The notes under the pieces are model-generated. The model worked only from the letters and a program-made list of their open reading frames with translations. It had not been told where the DNA came from and ran no database searches. This document shows positions 23,307 through 35,554 of a DNA stretch of 64,000 nt, one piece after another. Origin of the DNA: Rhododendron vialii (taxonomy: Eukaryota; Streptophyta; Magnoliopsida; Ericales; Ericaceae); contig NC_080568.1 in NCBI RefSeq assembly GCF_030253575.1, positions 27,853,001 to 27,917,000 on the forward strand, given 5' to 3'. How positions within the stretch are numbered: position 1 is the first letter of the stretch; each line of letters starts with the position of its first letter. The translations under genes were made by a program, and so were the position numbers.

Positions 23307-26300
23307 TTAATTTGGTTGCTGCAAGCAAAGAAAGAAAGAGAACATCTGATATGAAACCAACTGGAATGCATAATAAAGACACAAAGAATAACTCACCTCG
23401 AGTTAGCTGAAATGCACGAACCAAAGTGATTTATCATCTTAGATCAAATGTTCCAAACCCTAAGGGCTTGTTTGTTTGGGGATGTAAGGGTAGGATTAGA
23501 GATATAATGTTTTTGGCCCCAAAAGCCGGGAATTTGTTGCCACCGTTTTGGACAGGATGACATGGCTTATATCCCGCTGCCGGGATATGAAATCACATTG
23601 GAGGGGGTGGGATTACGTATCCCCTCTGTCAAAAGCTTATTGATGTGACCGTTTTGCAAACCTGTTTTGTCCTTGTGTGATTTGCACAAGGACGAAATTA
23701 AAATATGCATATCACAATCCCAACCACACCGAATTTGTTTTTCCTCCACCATTTCTATATCCCAGGGGATTATAAATCCCACCCATATCCCATGGTTCTG
23801 TATCCCATCTCTTTATCTCCAGGCAAACAAACGAGCCGTCAGACAAATGAAACTTTGTTTAAAGGACTTGGGATGAGACAGTTAAAAATATAAGCCATGT
23901 CTTCCCTAAATTCAGTCACCCTTTGTCAAGAAAATGATGCAGTATCAGAGAACTGAACTCAGTTCATGGGGTGAAGAGACAAGGCATAAACTAATTCACC
24001 AATATAAAATCTTGCAAATCTATTAGAAAAAGAACAGTGCAAAAAAAGAAAAAGAAAAAGAAAAAGAAGTTAACCTGTGAGAATGGGTTGCCATTGAGCA
24101 TGGAAGTGGTAAAAGGCTCAGATGGAGGAATCCAAGCGTGATGAACATCGTCGTCACACATACGTCTTAGCAGTTGAAAATTGCTATTAATCTCATAATC
24201 AAATGGATTTCCTTGGAAGTTCATCTCTGAATCAGGCTTCAATTTCTTTGCATCCGGCAAATCGAGACCACCATACGAAGGGTATGGATATTGCTCATCG
24301 AGTTGTAGTCTCAACCATGCAGTGGTATCTTCCACTCCAGTATTATGACCTTGTATAGTACTATCAATTGCTGTTTTGCCAGATCCAAAATAACTGGAAT
24401 ACTTTGGAAGTGAAGGATCAGTAGAGCAATCCATATCTCTGAAAAAAGGGAAACATCATTGAAAACCTTTGTGAATCTGGACATCGGAACAAGGATTAAA
24501 CTTTATGGATGCTGGTTTTAAGAAGTTAGTGGTTCCAAAATTATACTCTATAAACATACAAGCAACACAGACTCGCAAAACAGAAGACTTTTCCACGAAG
24601 GGAGATATATCTTAATATATTGAGGTGACAAATACTAGTAATGTTAAACCAAAATAGTTATGAGTAGTCCACACCTTGGAAGCAGAAAGTTTGGCTCTCC
24701 AGTTAACATCATATGTTGATTCTCATTATTTGGAAGCCACGACAACGCTTGGGATTCTTGCATAGAACCCATCATCAAGGGTAAATGCATACCATTCTGG
24801 AACTGTGAGGCAATATTCGTCCACATTAGATTTCATCCACATCACAACATAGACAAGTGCAATTTCCTACAAGCTAAAAGATTCATTACCTGGCTAGTGC
24901 ATTCTAAGGGCATAAGAGGGTGCTTTGCGAAACTTCCCTACAAGATTAGATCGAGGACTAAGTATATTGTTATCTGGTTAACTTGATAATTCAAGAGAAT
25001 GAACAAGGGGTATATAAATTATTTACAGATTTTTGAGTTATAAGTTCGCCAAGTGATTTACACATGATGTAAATGAGATGTTCTAAGCATTAAAAATGAG
25101 AATATGCCTACTAACTTGGTTTTCACCATCCACTAAAGTGACTGTTTACATGTCAAAATAACTGAAATTACGCAAATTTATGGTAATTCCTATACCACAT
25201 ATAATGCTTCCACATCCCTCCTCTCATATGGTGGGCCTCACCTTGTGAGCCAGGGCTGGTTGTCCATAGAAGCTGGTAGAAGTATCAATTTCCAAATTTT
25301 GCTAATCAAAACTTCTTAGGGTTCAAGTCCACAAAAATAATACTCCCTTCCTCCACTTTGTTTGTCCAGCTTTGAAATGTCAATGCCTTTTGTCCACAAA
25401 CATATGTGTGTCTTCTTGGAATGGTGAAACTCCCAAAAGAAAATTTGAAATGTCAATACCTTTTGTCCACAAACATATGTGTGTCTTCTTGGAACGGTGA
25501 AACTCCCAAAAGAAACTAACATTTTGGAACTGAGGAGTATTAACATGGTATATTTGGGCAAAAACCAAGTAACCAACCAAACTATCCACAGTCCCAACTC
25601 CCAAGTTTTCCATAACTGTCAAGCTGTGAACTATGACACCATACCTTTTGCATCCGAATACGGTTGAGTGATTCTCTTAGCGAGTCTTCCATTTGGCTAA
25701 GATGTTCAATGTTGCCAATCTTGTCAGGATTATTCCAATAGCTGAAGCAACACAAAACAGAATAACAAATTACTTGTTCTGGCCACTTCACATGTATGCC
25801 CCTTGTTAAAGCATCAAACCAAAAACCGATTGGCAATGAGTGGCTTAGGCTCCTATCTTAGTTCGTAGATTGTAACAGAGTGATATTGGATAAGCTCAAG
25901 CACTTCCTCTACACGTACACTTTTTTTGGAATCAAAATCATCAATCAAAGGATAATATTTTATTGGGATCAAAATTAAACAAAAGAAGGGGGAACCAATC
26001 ACTAAAGAAGAAATAGAGACTCATTCAAAACTACCTAAAGTCCTGCTAAATACCATTTTAACAATCAACAAGACCAAAAAGAAAAAAGCAATACTTTATT
26101 CATAAGAGGTCCAAATTTGCACCTCAGTCTCTTGTGAACTTCTGAAAGTTGAGCTTGTAGTATCTTTACTTGATTGGACAATTCCTGTCCACAGCAATTT
26201 ACATAAAAGATGTCAGGAAAGAATCTTATTAGGATTCTAGAGGTGAATAACAACTCAATTTCTTCTTAAAATTGAGTTCATTTATAGCAAGGACAAAGTG

Positions 26301-28013
26301 CTCACCTCAACTGATTGAGTGCTGCAAGTATAAAGAAAAAAGAACATCAAATCTTTCACAAGGACTAAATACTTTAAGTTCTTATAGATTCGTCAAAATA
26401 ATGATCACACACCTTGGACCCAAAAACGTTTGAATATTTACATCATGGTCTACCTTCTTAAAAGTTTTCTTCAGTGCCTATATTCCAAGCCAATATGTTT
26501 GACCGGGTGTTAGTCATACAAGCCAGAAACAAAAAGATAGTGAGACAATGGAGAAACATAAATTGTTTTGGAGAATGGTGGTATTAATCTTACTTCAAGG
26601 CTCTCCAGCTTCCTGCTCCAGTCAAATGAAAATCACTCAGCATCAATTAGTCCAAATAAATATAAAATAACATATTAGACATCAATAATCACAAATTTAG
26701 TGTGATTTTTCGTTACCTTTTCTCCCTTTCATGCGGTGTCAACTGCGCAAATTTCGCAATGACCTCTTCAAAGCTGCTGACCAAGGAAGTAAATACATGA
26801 TTTTAGAACATAAAATGATGCCGTGCTGACCTTACTATTCACTTCATTTCAATAGAGAGAAAAAACTAAATTTGTACTATTCATAATGGGAATAATCCGA
26901 CAACACTAAGTTTAGCTTACGCCTAAATTCAGAACAATAGTCATCATTTAGCTCACTCTGGACCTTCCCATTAAAGTGACTTAGAAGAGAACCAATTATA
27001 AAATATAGAAACAACAGTGTTCATAACATAACGTCCAGCGAAATTTCCTACTAAGTGTTCCCATGAGATAAAGCAGTAGTCACATGATCACATGTTCTTC
27101 ACTCAAGCTGGAAGAGGGTTGAATTCATTACTATAAAGCATTACAACAATTTCCATGTGCATGACTTGATTACCTCCAGCAAATTAACATTTTCCCTGAA
27201 CTACCAAAGAAGTATCTGCAACTTGATAGAATGTATGATGATAATGAAATAGAAGTCAAGCTGACCAAGTAGCTAAAGTTCATCTCATTGTCCTCACAAG
27301 CTATTGGTGTGACTTACACTTCGAAAAGAACCTAGCTCATTCCATCTCATACAACCCATCAGCTGGCAAAAGTTTCATGTCCCAAGCAGAATAAAAGGCT
27401 GTCAAACCTAAACATTTGTTAATGTGCTCAAGTTTTGCACCATCTCTTATTCCAACGTGTTGAAGATACATACTTCGGTGCCCTTGGGCGTCAGCATGGG
27501 CCAAGACGGTTTGACAGGTCTTTTGCACACCCCTACTCCATTAAGTAATGGGTCCCAAACATAGCGTACTTATCTGGGGTAGGGGAAGGAGAAATGCACT
27601 GCAAGCTTGTCGTTTTCATAGTTTATCAAAGTGAAGGATTTCAGTATTTAGACTTGTATAGGACAGGGATGAATCATCCTTTGTATCAAGGACCATTCAG
27701 GGATGTGTTCACCTTTTGTAACAAGTAGACCCATGATAGTTGATAAGTCTAATAGAAGTTCCCACTCTTACCGGTCGGTAAGATCTATTCTAACTTCAAT
27801 TTTCTATCATCACATATGCACAGAAATAATACGGAAGAATTCACGGCCAACGAGTACCTGCGCTCCCCACGGACCAATGTTGGCTTCCCAGTTGGAGAGA
27901 ACATCAGAAGGATAAGGTCGATGTCACATAATATCGATAATTCTTTAGCTTTCTTCAAGATGCCATTCCTTCTTTTTGAATACGTTATTTGCCGGTTGCT
28001 TGTGCTTTCTAAC

Positions 28014-28042
<29 letters not shown>
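23307..28042 (-). CDS. MIKC*-type MADS-box transcription factor (AGL30/AGL65 clade)
   Basis: Eleven coding exons on the minus strand: 28042-27858, 26776-26717, 26612-26594, 26477-26413, 26321-26306, 26184-26123, 25741-25645, 24937-24890, 24802-24675, 24438-24075, 23318-23307. All introns are GT-AG, every phase closes, giving 351 residues. Residues 1-61 are the MADS DNA-binding domain (MGRVKLKIKRLESTSNRQ, then SKRRNGILKKAKELSILCDI). The next part (EEVIAKFAQLTPHERE, LSNQVKILQAQLSEVHKRL) is the long I/K-like coiled coil of the MIKC* type. The C-terminus has FQNGMHLPLMM and SWLPNNENQHMM, typical of the P-clade. In Arabidopsis these proteins dimerise with AGL66/AGL104-type partners and control pollen maturation. 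Weak point: the last exon (Gln-Pro-Asn-stop) is only 12 coding bases; using a nearby mini-exon would extend the tail by about 35 residues. Confidence 0.88.
23464..23837. mobile_element. MITE with GGGCTTGTTTGTTTGG ends, 374 bp
   Basis: Left end GGGCTTGTTTGTTTGGGG; the right end, reversed, reads GGCTCGTTTGTTTGCCTGG. The interior is symmetrical (GGATATGAAATC-type words). The left flank is TAA, but no clean TAA follows on the right, so PIF/Harbinger is likely but unproven. It lies in the presumed 3' intron (between exons 10 and 11) of the MADS gene. Confidence 0.55.
25371..25516. repeat. 73 bp tandem duplication in a MADS intron
   Basis: TTTGAAATGTCAAT..CTCCCAAAAGAAA occurs twice in a row, starting at 25371 and 25444, with only three or four differences. 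It is in the intron between exons 7 and 8 and causes repeated peptide strings in spurious frames. Confidence 0.85.
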
Positions 28043-28043
<1 letters not shown>

Positions 28044-28045
<2 letters not shown>

Positions 28046-28646
28046 GCAAACAACGAGATATCAAAAGTACTGATGCCCTCTCAAACACTCTTATCTTTAG
28101 CTTAACCCTCTCAAACACATATCAAAAGTACATGTCTTTCAAGATCTCCAGAAATATCAAAAGTGCTTTGCAATAAGTACATATCATTTCTACGCTACTG
28201 TGATTATGCATAGGAATGATATGTACTTATTGCAAAGCATTATCTTTAGCTTAACCCTCTCAAACACTACGCCCCGCAGCATTTACGCCGTGCCCATACA
28301 TTATGAAACCCCAAGATGACTCAATACAAATTGTCTTCAGTTTTACAAAATTTACGTACATATCTAGCCCTATAACCCATTTCAAGAAGTACCAAGAAAA
28401 GCATGGAATTTCAAAATTATCCACGAAGAAGACAAGCAATGATTCAATATATCTTTTTGATAGAACGCTGAAGCTATGAGATGTAAAATGATTTAATTGT
28501 GCTTCAGAGCCTAATTCAAGATATTGAAAACAGGGGTTAACTTATATGATTGGAAACCGAAAACCGGGGTTAACTTATATGATTGGAAAATTAAGTGAAT
28601 TTCGTGATACCCAGAAAGGAAAATACGAAATATGATTATCGAATAC
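28044..28646 (-). other. 5' UTR intron of the MADS gene
   Basis: On the minus strand an acceptor TTTGCAG ends one base before the ATG, and a donor TTCAG|GTATTC lies at 28647/28646. The leader exon would run upstream through the GA repeat. A spliced leader is inferred. The intron carries a hairpin and three copies of a 28-base word. Confidence 0.55.
28164..28239 (-). ncRNA. Near-perfect hairpin, possible small-RNA precursor
   Basis: Arms 28164-28191 and 28212-28239 pair over 28 bases with one mismatch, leaving a 20-base loop. The arm contains CTTTGCAATAAGTACATATC. Stem length is enough for one 21-22 base duplex but shorter than typical plant miRNA foldbacks. It could also be a tiny palindromic MITE. 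Expression is not known. Confidence 0.35.
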
Positions 28647-28771
28647 CTGAATCAAGAATACCCAGCGGAAGATTTTCCAGTTTGCAACCACTCTAAACTC
28701 CAAACGATAGCTAGATTATAACGAGATAAACTTTAATAGGATCAAGAAAATTGAAAACTCGGGAGGAAACA

Positions 28772-28775
<4 letters not shown>

Positions 28776-28820
<45 letters not shown>
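28776..28820. repeat. (GA)n microsatellite in the MADS leader/promoter
   Basis: About 22 GA units (read as CT on the transcribed strand), about 750 bases upstream of the ATG in genomic distance, inside or just before the inferred leader exon. GAGA-type tracts are known binding sites of plant BPC factors. Confidence 0.85.
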
Positions 28821-28823
<3 letters not shown>

Positions 28824-28899
28824 CGACTGGGCGAAGGGCTACGCTGTGATTGCGGGTGTTGAGACGAGCGAGAGAATCGGCGAGGTGTCGGAAATGTGA

Positions 28900-29629
28900 A
28901 GAGAGAGAGAGAGAAGCGTGTGCCGTGGGATCGCCGGACGGTCAGGGTTTGTGAGATTCCGACGGTCGGAGGGAGTCATAAGAGGTTAAGTTGGGCTGGG
29001 CTGTTTGGTTTAGAAACCGCCTTAAAGCCCATAAGTGGAGTTTTCTCCAAGTTTAGACCAGGGCCAAAATTATACTGAGAATTCCCAAAATTATTGTTCC
29101 CAAAATTATACTGAGAATTCCCCTATAAAAGGACCAAAACAAAGTTTTTTTTGGATATGATATTGATTTCCATTATGTGTTGTCAACGACATATATTTGC
29201 TTTGTTTTTGGTGGAAAAGGAGATATTCATATAGACTATTCCAAATATTCGCTGGAAAATACTGATTTTGGCCCGGGCCCTTACGGACCCTACGACGCCT
29301 AACCTATATAGATTTTGGCACCACGTGGCTATTACAGAGACCTCATTGCACTTACATCGAGACAAAATCTGGGACTAACGCAGAGTTTCACCATTAGGTG
29401 AATGAACATTCAAAGAACACTATCATAAATCTATTGGGTATATGTACTTGAAATATTTAAGACTATTAATGTAATTTAACGAAATCAGGTAGGGGCCGGT
29501 ACCCCTACGGGACACTACATAGATTCGTCCCAGGTCGTGGTGTTTTTAAAGAGGTGGGTGGATGTAGAGTTGGAAGGTGGTGGAGGGAGGGGGTTAATTT
29601 TTCTCGTTTTTGGCATAGCGAGCCCCAGT
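28900..29629. other. Intergenic, nothing recognised
   Basis: Contains a short direct repeat (CCAAAATTATACTGAGAATT near 29063 and 29100) and a TTACGGACCCTACGACGCC patch near 29281. No gene or transposon ends were found. Confidence 0.4.
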
Positions 29630-29639
29630 GCTAATTAAA

Positions 29640-29990
29640 GAGATGAGAGGTTGTAGCATTCGATGGTAGTGGAGAGATGACGGTTGTTGTATTGGTCGTG
29701 GTGGTGGTGGAAATGGCGACTGTACAATGGTAGAGATTGGTTATGGTTGTAGTTGTAGAGGTAGGTTAGTGGAGAAAAAAAGGCTTGGGAAGTAGTGGTA
29801 GCGATGGCAGAGTGATAGTGGAGAGGCGGGGTGGTGGTATTGGTAGTGGTGGTGGCAACGATGGTGGGAGGGTAGTATAAGGAGAGTGATAGTGGAGAGG
29901 CGGGGTGGTGGTACTGATAGTGGTGGTGGCAACGATGGTGGGAGGATGGTGGTGGCAACGATGGTGGGAGGGTAGTATAAGGAGGTGGTA
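29640..29990. repeat. Degenerate GGT/GTG-rich minisatellite
   Basis: A 350-base run of GGTGGTGG..GGCAACGATGGTGGGAGG units; 29805-29895 and 29880-29990 are near copies of each other. The reverse strand reads as His/Pro/Ser/Thr-rich peptides in several frames at once, which marks it as repeat DNA rather than protein. Similar blocks sit at 32745-33060 and 45410-45710. Confidence 0.8.
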
Positions 29991-32750
29991 TACAAGTATT
30001 AAGTAGGTAGTATGCTACTTAATCTTTATGAAACAATTTAACTTATATTTTAAGAGGGAAATTCAAATTTTAAGCAAAGAGAAATATGATTATTAAACCT
30101 ACTTAATTGTTTATTGCTTACATCCAATTTTGAATTGGGTTATCAAACAATTCCTATGTTCTACAAAACATATACAGAAATTTAACCCAAGTGTTAAGTG
30201 ACGACTCTATTGGTTCTTTTTTAATGATGATTTTAGGGGAGTGTATTGGATTATGAATTTATTAGGTCCTCTATACGGGTGTTTGAGGCCCCGTTCTACT
30301 TTCTCAATTAAGTACTTAAAAAATAAGGATCTATTTTCAAGTTTAAACATAATGAACTTATGAAAATAATTTTTCAATTTTTTTTGTAGGGTTTGAGATC
30401 TACTAAACAAAATCCATATTGTATATTTTTTTTAATTTCAATAAGCCTATTATTTTTAAGCTGAAAAATTTCAAATAAATACCTATTTTTTAAGAGGGTA
30501 ATTCAGAACACCACCTGATTCGAATTTTGAGGGAAATAGATATATACTCTGGAGTACTACAAATGGCCCCCAAAATAGGGGTTATATGAAAGGGGAGGGG
30601 AGGGGGAGGGGAATTTGTTACTAGCAATTCAGTCCAAAGCTTAGTAATTGAAAGGACCATAATATCCTCTCGTTTGACCAAACCTAACCTCACCTCTCTC
30701 TCTACACTACAAACCCTTGGCTGTGAATAGGGCTGTAAATGAACTGAGCCATTCGCGAACTGTTCGAGGCTCGGTTCGGTAAGAACTCGTTCGAGTTCGA
30801 TTCGTCTGCTAAACAAACTGAACCTGAACCTCAATTCTAGGCTCGTTCCGTAAATGAGCCGAACCTGAGCCTAACGGTATTCGGCTCGGTTAGGTTCGCG
30901 AACCTATACTTAAATTTAATTAATAATTCAATAGGGGTCTATTTGTAAATGTAAAAAATTTTAAGCTTGTATATATAATTCAATACTTATTTTTCTCCCA
31001 AATTCTATACGATCAATGAGAGAGTTTGGGTTCGTTTGAGTTTAATGAGCTGAGCCGAATTAAACCTGAGTCTTGACGAGCTCAATTCGAGCTTAGATTC
31101 GGCTCGGCTCGACGATTCATTTGAGTTTAACGAGCCAAACTCGAGCCAAGATGTTCAAGTTTGAATCGAACCCGAGCCGAATCCAAGCTGAACTCGAGCC
31201 AGACTAATATCTTAATGAACCCAACCAAGCTGAACCCGAGCCTTGAAAAATTTTAACGAGCCGAACTCGAGCCAAGTTGTTCAGGCTCGAATTGAACCCA
31301 AGCCGAACTCATACCTTGACGAACTCGAGCCGAACTTAACAGAGTTTGGCTCGATTTGATTCGTTTTCAGCCCTAGCTGTGAATGAGACCAAAACAATCT
31401 CAAGCCATCACTCCGTCGACGACGAAACTTCCATTGACTTGTGTATCGCTAATTTGACACACACGATGGTGTTAACTTAATATTAGAAAATACTTAAGTT
31501 ATCATATTTTTGTTGTGTTTTATTTCTTGTTCAGTCTAAGGTTTTATTCATGTTTTCTAAATAGTTTTGGTTTTCTTACGGTGCATGTTTCTTTAATTTG
31601 TTTGGATTTTAGCATATATAAAAGAATATTAAGCCTAATTTTAGATACAATCAATAATGCATCAATAAAAGCAGAATTCTTGACGAGTGCGAGAAAAAGA
31701 TCATACACGCATGTCCTAGAGCTTTACCTAAGCAATCCCCTCATTGACTCGGAGGTCAAGTTGAGGAATATTAGGCACTATTATTATATTCTCCAGGTCG
31801 TATTTTTTTACTTTTTGCAATTTGTTGAGTACTATACTTTCTTCAAGGTGCCATCATGATGAATTAAGGGCAGGGAAATTACTTAGTGCGATCGAGTTCA
31901 TTTCATTTCCATAGACTTTCCATGAAAATGAGGTTCATTTTTTATTTTCTCGATCCCAACTTGTACGCCAAAAGAAAATATTAGTAATTAATTTGACTTA
32001 ACTGGTGTTCCACTTTCTTTTTTAAAAGTTTTTTTTTGAAAAAGAAGGTTTTTCAAGCTCAAAAATCATGTGTTTACGCAAATAATTTTCCTACCAAAAT
32101 ATGAATCTTGTTTGATAGATCTCATCGAGATCTTTTAAACGGTGTAAAAAAATTAAAAAATTAAAAAATTATTTTTACTATATTTGAGCTTAAAAAACTT
32201 TCTTTTTTTAAAATTCTTTTTACTGCGCATCCGGAGCACTCCTTTAAAAGTCAATTACCTTTTGAAACTTTACAATATTTCTCCTATGCACTTCCACTCC
32301 ATGCGACGTAGGTACCCCGAAATTCTATACATTCTTGTCAAGGTAAAAATGTAAAAATAATTAAAAAAAAGGAACCCAAATAAGATAAGAAAAACAAAGA
32401 GAGTCGTCCAAATCGATAAGGATGGAAGACGGTGCGGAATCGGAATGATCGGGTTTACTCCCTTTAGATGCGATCACCAAACGCTGAGTGCAATTTTGTT
32501 CACCATTCCTCTTATTGGTTGAGAAAGGTGTATGTCTCATCCGTGCAATATACTTTTTGGTTAGAATGACATCACTTTTGTGGTGGAATCCACACCGCTA
32601 ATTTCAACCAATAAGAAAAAATATAGTATATATTCATTCTCTTGAATAGAGAGTGAATAAAACTCTACTCCCAAATGCTATGCTTATGTCCATATCCAGC
32701 TGGAGATATACCAAGAAGTTATCAAACCTTTACCCAAATGGATAACTATC
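29810..32750. repeat. Triplicated segment, unit A (with a hAT insertion)
   Basis: Shared in order with unit B (33220-35520) and partly with unit C (35555-37090). Landmarks are AACCTACTTAATTGTTTATTGC, CTCAAGCCATCAC, GATACAATCAATAATGCATCA and GAAATTCTATAC. Frames such as the 114-residue one at 31515 repeat in each unit with different breaks, so they are not maintained genes. Unit A is the only unit with the insert at 30728-31375. Confidence 0.75.
30728..31375. mobile_element. hAT-type element with GAGCC-rich body, 648 bp
   Basis: Ends TAGGGCTG and CAGCCCTA are perfect inverted repeats. Eight-base flanks GCTGTGAA lie at 30720-30727 and 31376-31383. Unit B carries the unfilled site, a single GCTGTGAA at 34040-34047 with the same flanks. 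The body is a run of degenerate CCGAACTCGAGCC words and does not encode a transposase. Confidence 0.9.
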
Positions 32751-33180
32751 ACTTCATCACCACCACCACCATTACCACACTGCCACCATCACTACAACAC
32801 CGTCGCCGCCGCCACAACCACAATGTCACTATTGCACAACTATCACTCCACCGACACCACTCACTGTCACCATTACACCATCACTCCACCGCCTCCACCA
32901 CCACCACCACTCAATGCCACCGTTACATCACTATTACTCCACCATCACCATTACACTACTATCGTCAGCACTCCAACACCACCACCACTGCTGCCACCAC
33001 TCTATCACCACTACCACACTACCACCACCACAATCATCATTCCACCATTATTATAAGTACATTGTGAACATTAGTAAATTAAGAGAGAATCAGAACTAAA
33101 ATTAATTTATCTTTTTTTAATTCAGTACTTAATATGTTTACCAAACAACTTTTCAGCATTCAGTTTTATCAAACAGGCCC
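32745..33180 (-). mobile_element. MITE-like element with ACC-repeat core
   Basis: The right end, reversed, starts GGGCCTGTTTGATAAAACTG, followed by a body with AAGTACTGAAT and then an ACC/CAC repeat core (32745-33050). The same ordering is found at 45244 onward. The left end is not clear. Long His/Thr-rich frames here are repeat translation. Confidence 0.5.
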
Positions 33181-33219
33181 ATAAGTTAGCAGAGAAATAA
33201 AGGCGTGGAGAGTAGTATA

Positions 33220-35520
33220 TATGTGGTAGCGATGGCAGAGTGATAGTGGAGAGGCGGGGTGGTGGTATTGGTAGTGGTGGTGGCAACGATGGTGGGAGGG
33301 TAGGACAAGGAGGTGGTATACAAGTATTAAGGAGGTAGTATGCTACTTAATCTTTATGAAACAATTTAACCTCTATGTTAATAGGGAATTCAAATTTTAA
33401 ACAAAGAGAAATATGATTATTAAACCTACTTAATTGTTTATTGCTTACATCCAGTTTTGAATTGGATTATCAAACAATTCCTATGTTCTAGCAAACATAC
33501 ACAGAAATTTAACCCAAGTGTTAAGTGACGACTCTGCAAGCTCTTGTTTAACGATGATTTTAGGGGAGTGTATTGGATTATGAATTTATTAGGTCCTCTA
33601 TATGGGTGTTTGAGGCCCCGTTCTACTTTCTCAAATAAGTATTTAAAAATTAAGGACCTATTTTCAAGTTTAAACATAATGAGCTTGCGAAAATAATTTT
33701 TCAATTTTTTTGCAGGGGTTGAGATCTATCAAACAAGATACATATTGCATTTTTTTTTAATTTCAGTAAGCCTATTATTTTTAAGCTTGAAAATTTCAAA
33801 TAAGTACTTATTTTTTAAGAGAGTAAATCGGAACACCACTTGATTCGAATTTTGAGAGGGAATAGATAGATACTCTGAAGTATTACAAATGGCCCCCAAA
33901 ACTGGGGTTATATGAAAAGGGAGGGGAGGGGAATTTGTTACTAGCAATTCAGTCCAAAGCTTAGTAATCGAAAGGACCATAATAGCCTCTCGTTCGACCA
34001 AACCTAACTTCACCTCTCTCTCTACACTACAAACCCTTGGCTGTGAATGAGACCAAAACAATCTCAAGCCATCACCCCGTCGACGACGAAACTTCCATTG
34101 TCTGTGTATCGCTAAGCTCAAGACACACATGATGGTATTAAATTAATATCAGGAAATATTAAGTTATCATATTTTCTACGTTATATTTCTTGTTTAGTCT
34201 AGGTTTTTATTCATGTTTCTCTAGTTTAGGTAGTCTTAGTTTCTTTACGGTGCATGTTCTCTTAATTTGTTTAAGTTTTTAGTTTTCGAATTTTGTAGAC
34301 TATATAAAAGAATGTCGAGCCTAATTTTAGATACAATCAATAATGCATCAACAATAAAAGCAAAGATTTCGGCGAGTGTGAGAAAAAGATCACACACGCA
34401 TTTCCTAGAGCTTTACCAAAGCAACCCACCATTGACTCTGGAGGGCAAGTTGAGGAATATTAGGCAATATTATTATATTCTCCAAGTCATGCTGTTGTGA
34501 TTTACTACTATTATATTATATTATAGTAGTAGTATTCTCCAAGTCATACTTTTTTAACTTTTTGCAATTTGTTGATCATGATGAACGAAGGACAGGGAAA
34601 TTACTTAGACCCGTTCCGGAAAGGAAAATAAATATTTATTTTTTAAGAATGTAATTTTAAGCTCAAAAATTATGTGTTTATGCAAATTATTTTCCTATCA
34701 ATATAGATCTTGTTTGATAGATCTCATTGAGATCTTTAATACAGTGCAAAAAAAATTAAAAAATTAATTTTTATTTATATTATTTTTAAGTTTGAAAATG
34801 TGAAATAAATATTTATTTTTTAAGAAGGTGTTTTGAAACGGGGCCTTAGTGCGATCGAGTTCATTTCATTTCCATAGACTTTCCATGAAAATGAGGTTTA
34901 CGCGGAAGTCCTCTTCCATTTTTAATTTCTTTTCTCGATCCCAACTTGTACGCCAAAAGAAAATATTACTGTAGTAATTAATTTGACGACTTAAAGTCAA
35001 ATTACCTTTTGAAACTTTACATTAATATATTTCTACTCTGCAATTCCGCTCCATGCGACGTACGTGCCCCGAAATTCTATACTGTATATTCTTGTCCAGG
35101 CGAAAAGGATAAAATAATTTAAAAAAAAAGAACCCAAACAAGATAGAAAAACACAAAGAGAGTCCAAATCGGTAAGGATGGAAGGCGGTGCGGGAATCGG
35201 ATCGATCGGGTTTACTCCCTCTAGACACGATCACCAAATGCTGAGTGCAATTTTGTTCACCCTCCCTCTTATTGGTTGAGAAAGGTGTAGGTTTCATCCG
35301 TGCAATACGCTTTTTGGTAAGCATGACATCGCTTTTGTAGTGGGATCCACACCGTTAATTTCAACCAATAAGAATAAGGGTAATATTCACCCTCTTAAAT
35401 GGAGGGTGAACAGAACAAAACTCAACTCCCATGCAAACGCTATGCTTACATCCGTATATATCCAGCTGGAGATATTGAGAAGTTATCAAATTAACCTTTA
35501 CCCAAATGGACAACGATCGA
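33220..35520. repeat. Triplicated segment, unit B
   Basis: Near copy of unit A from its GGTGGTGG block to the CCAGCTGGAGATAT/ACCCAAATGGA end. It lacks the 648 bp hAT insertion and has small local differences (CTACTATTATATTATATTATAGTAG palindrome near 34500). Confidence 0.8.
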
Positions 35521-35554
35521 ATATATACAACCTACGAGCCAACCCAAATATTTA

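Noticed and set aside
29635..29995. His/Pro/Ser/Thr-rich proteins on the minus strand (also 32675-33099 and 45369-45758)
   Set aside because: Three frames are open at once because the DNA is a trinucleotide-type repeat; composition follows the repeat, not a protein family.
31515..31859. 114-residue frame as a gene, with relatives at 34267 and 35619
   Set aside because: Each unit of the triplication breaks the frame at a different place and there is no recognised domain, so it is not maintained as a protein.
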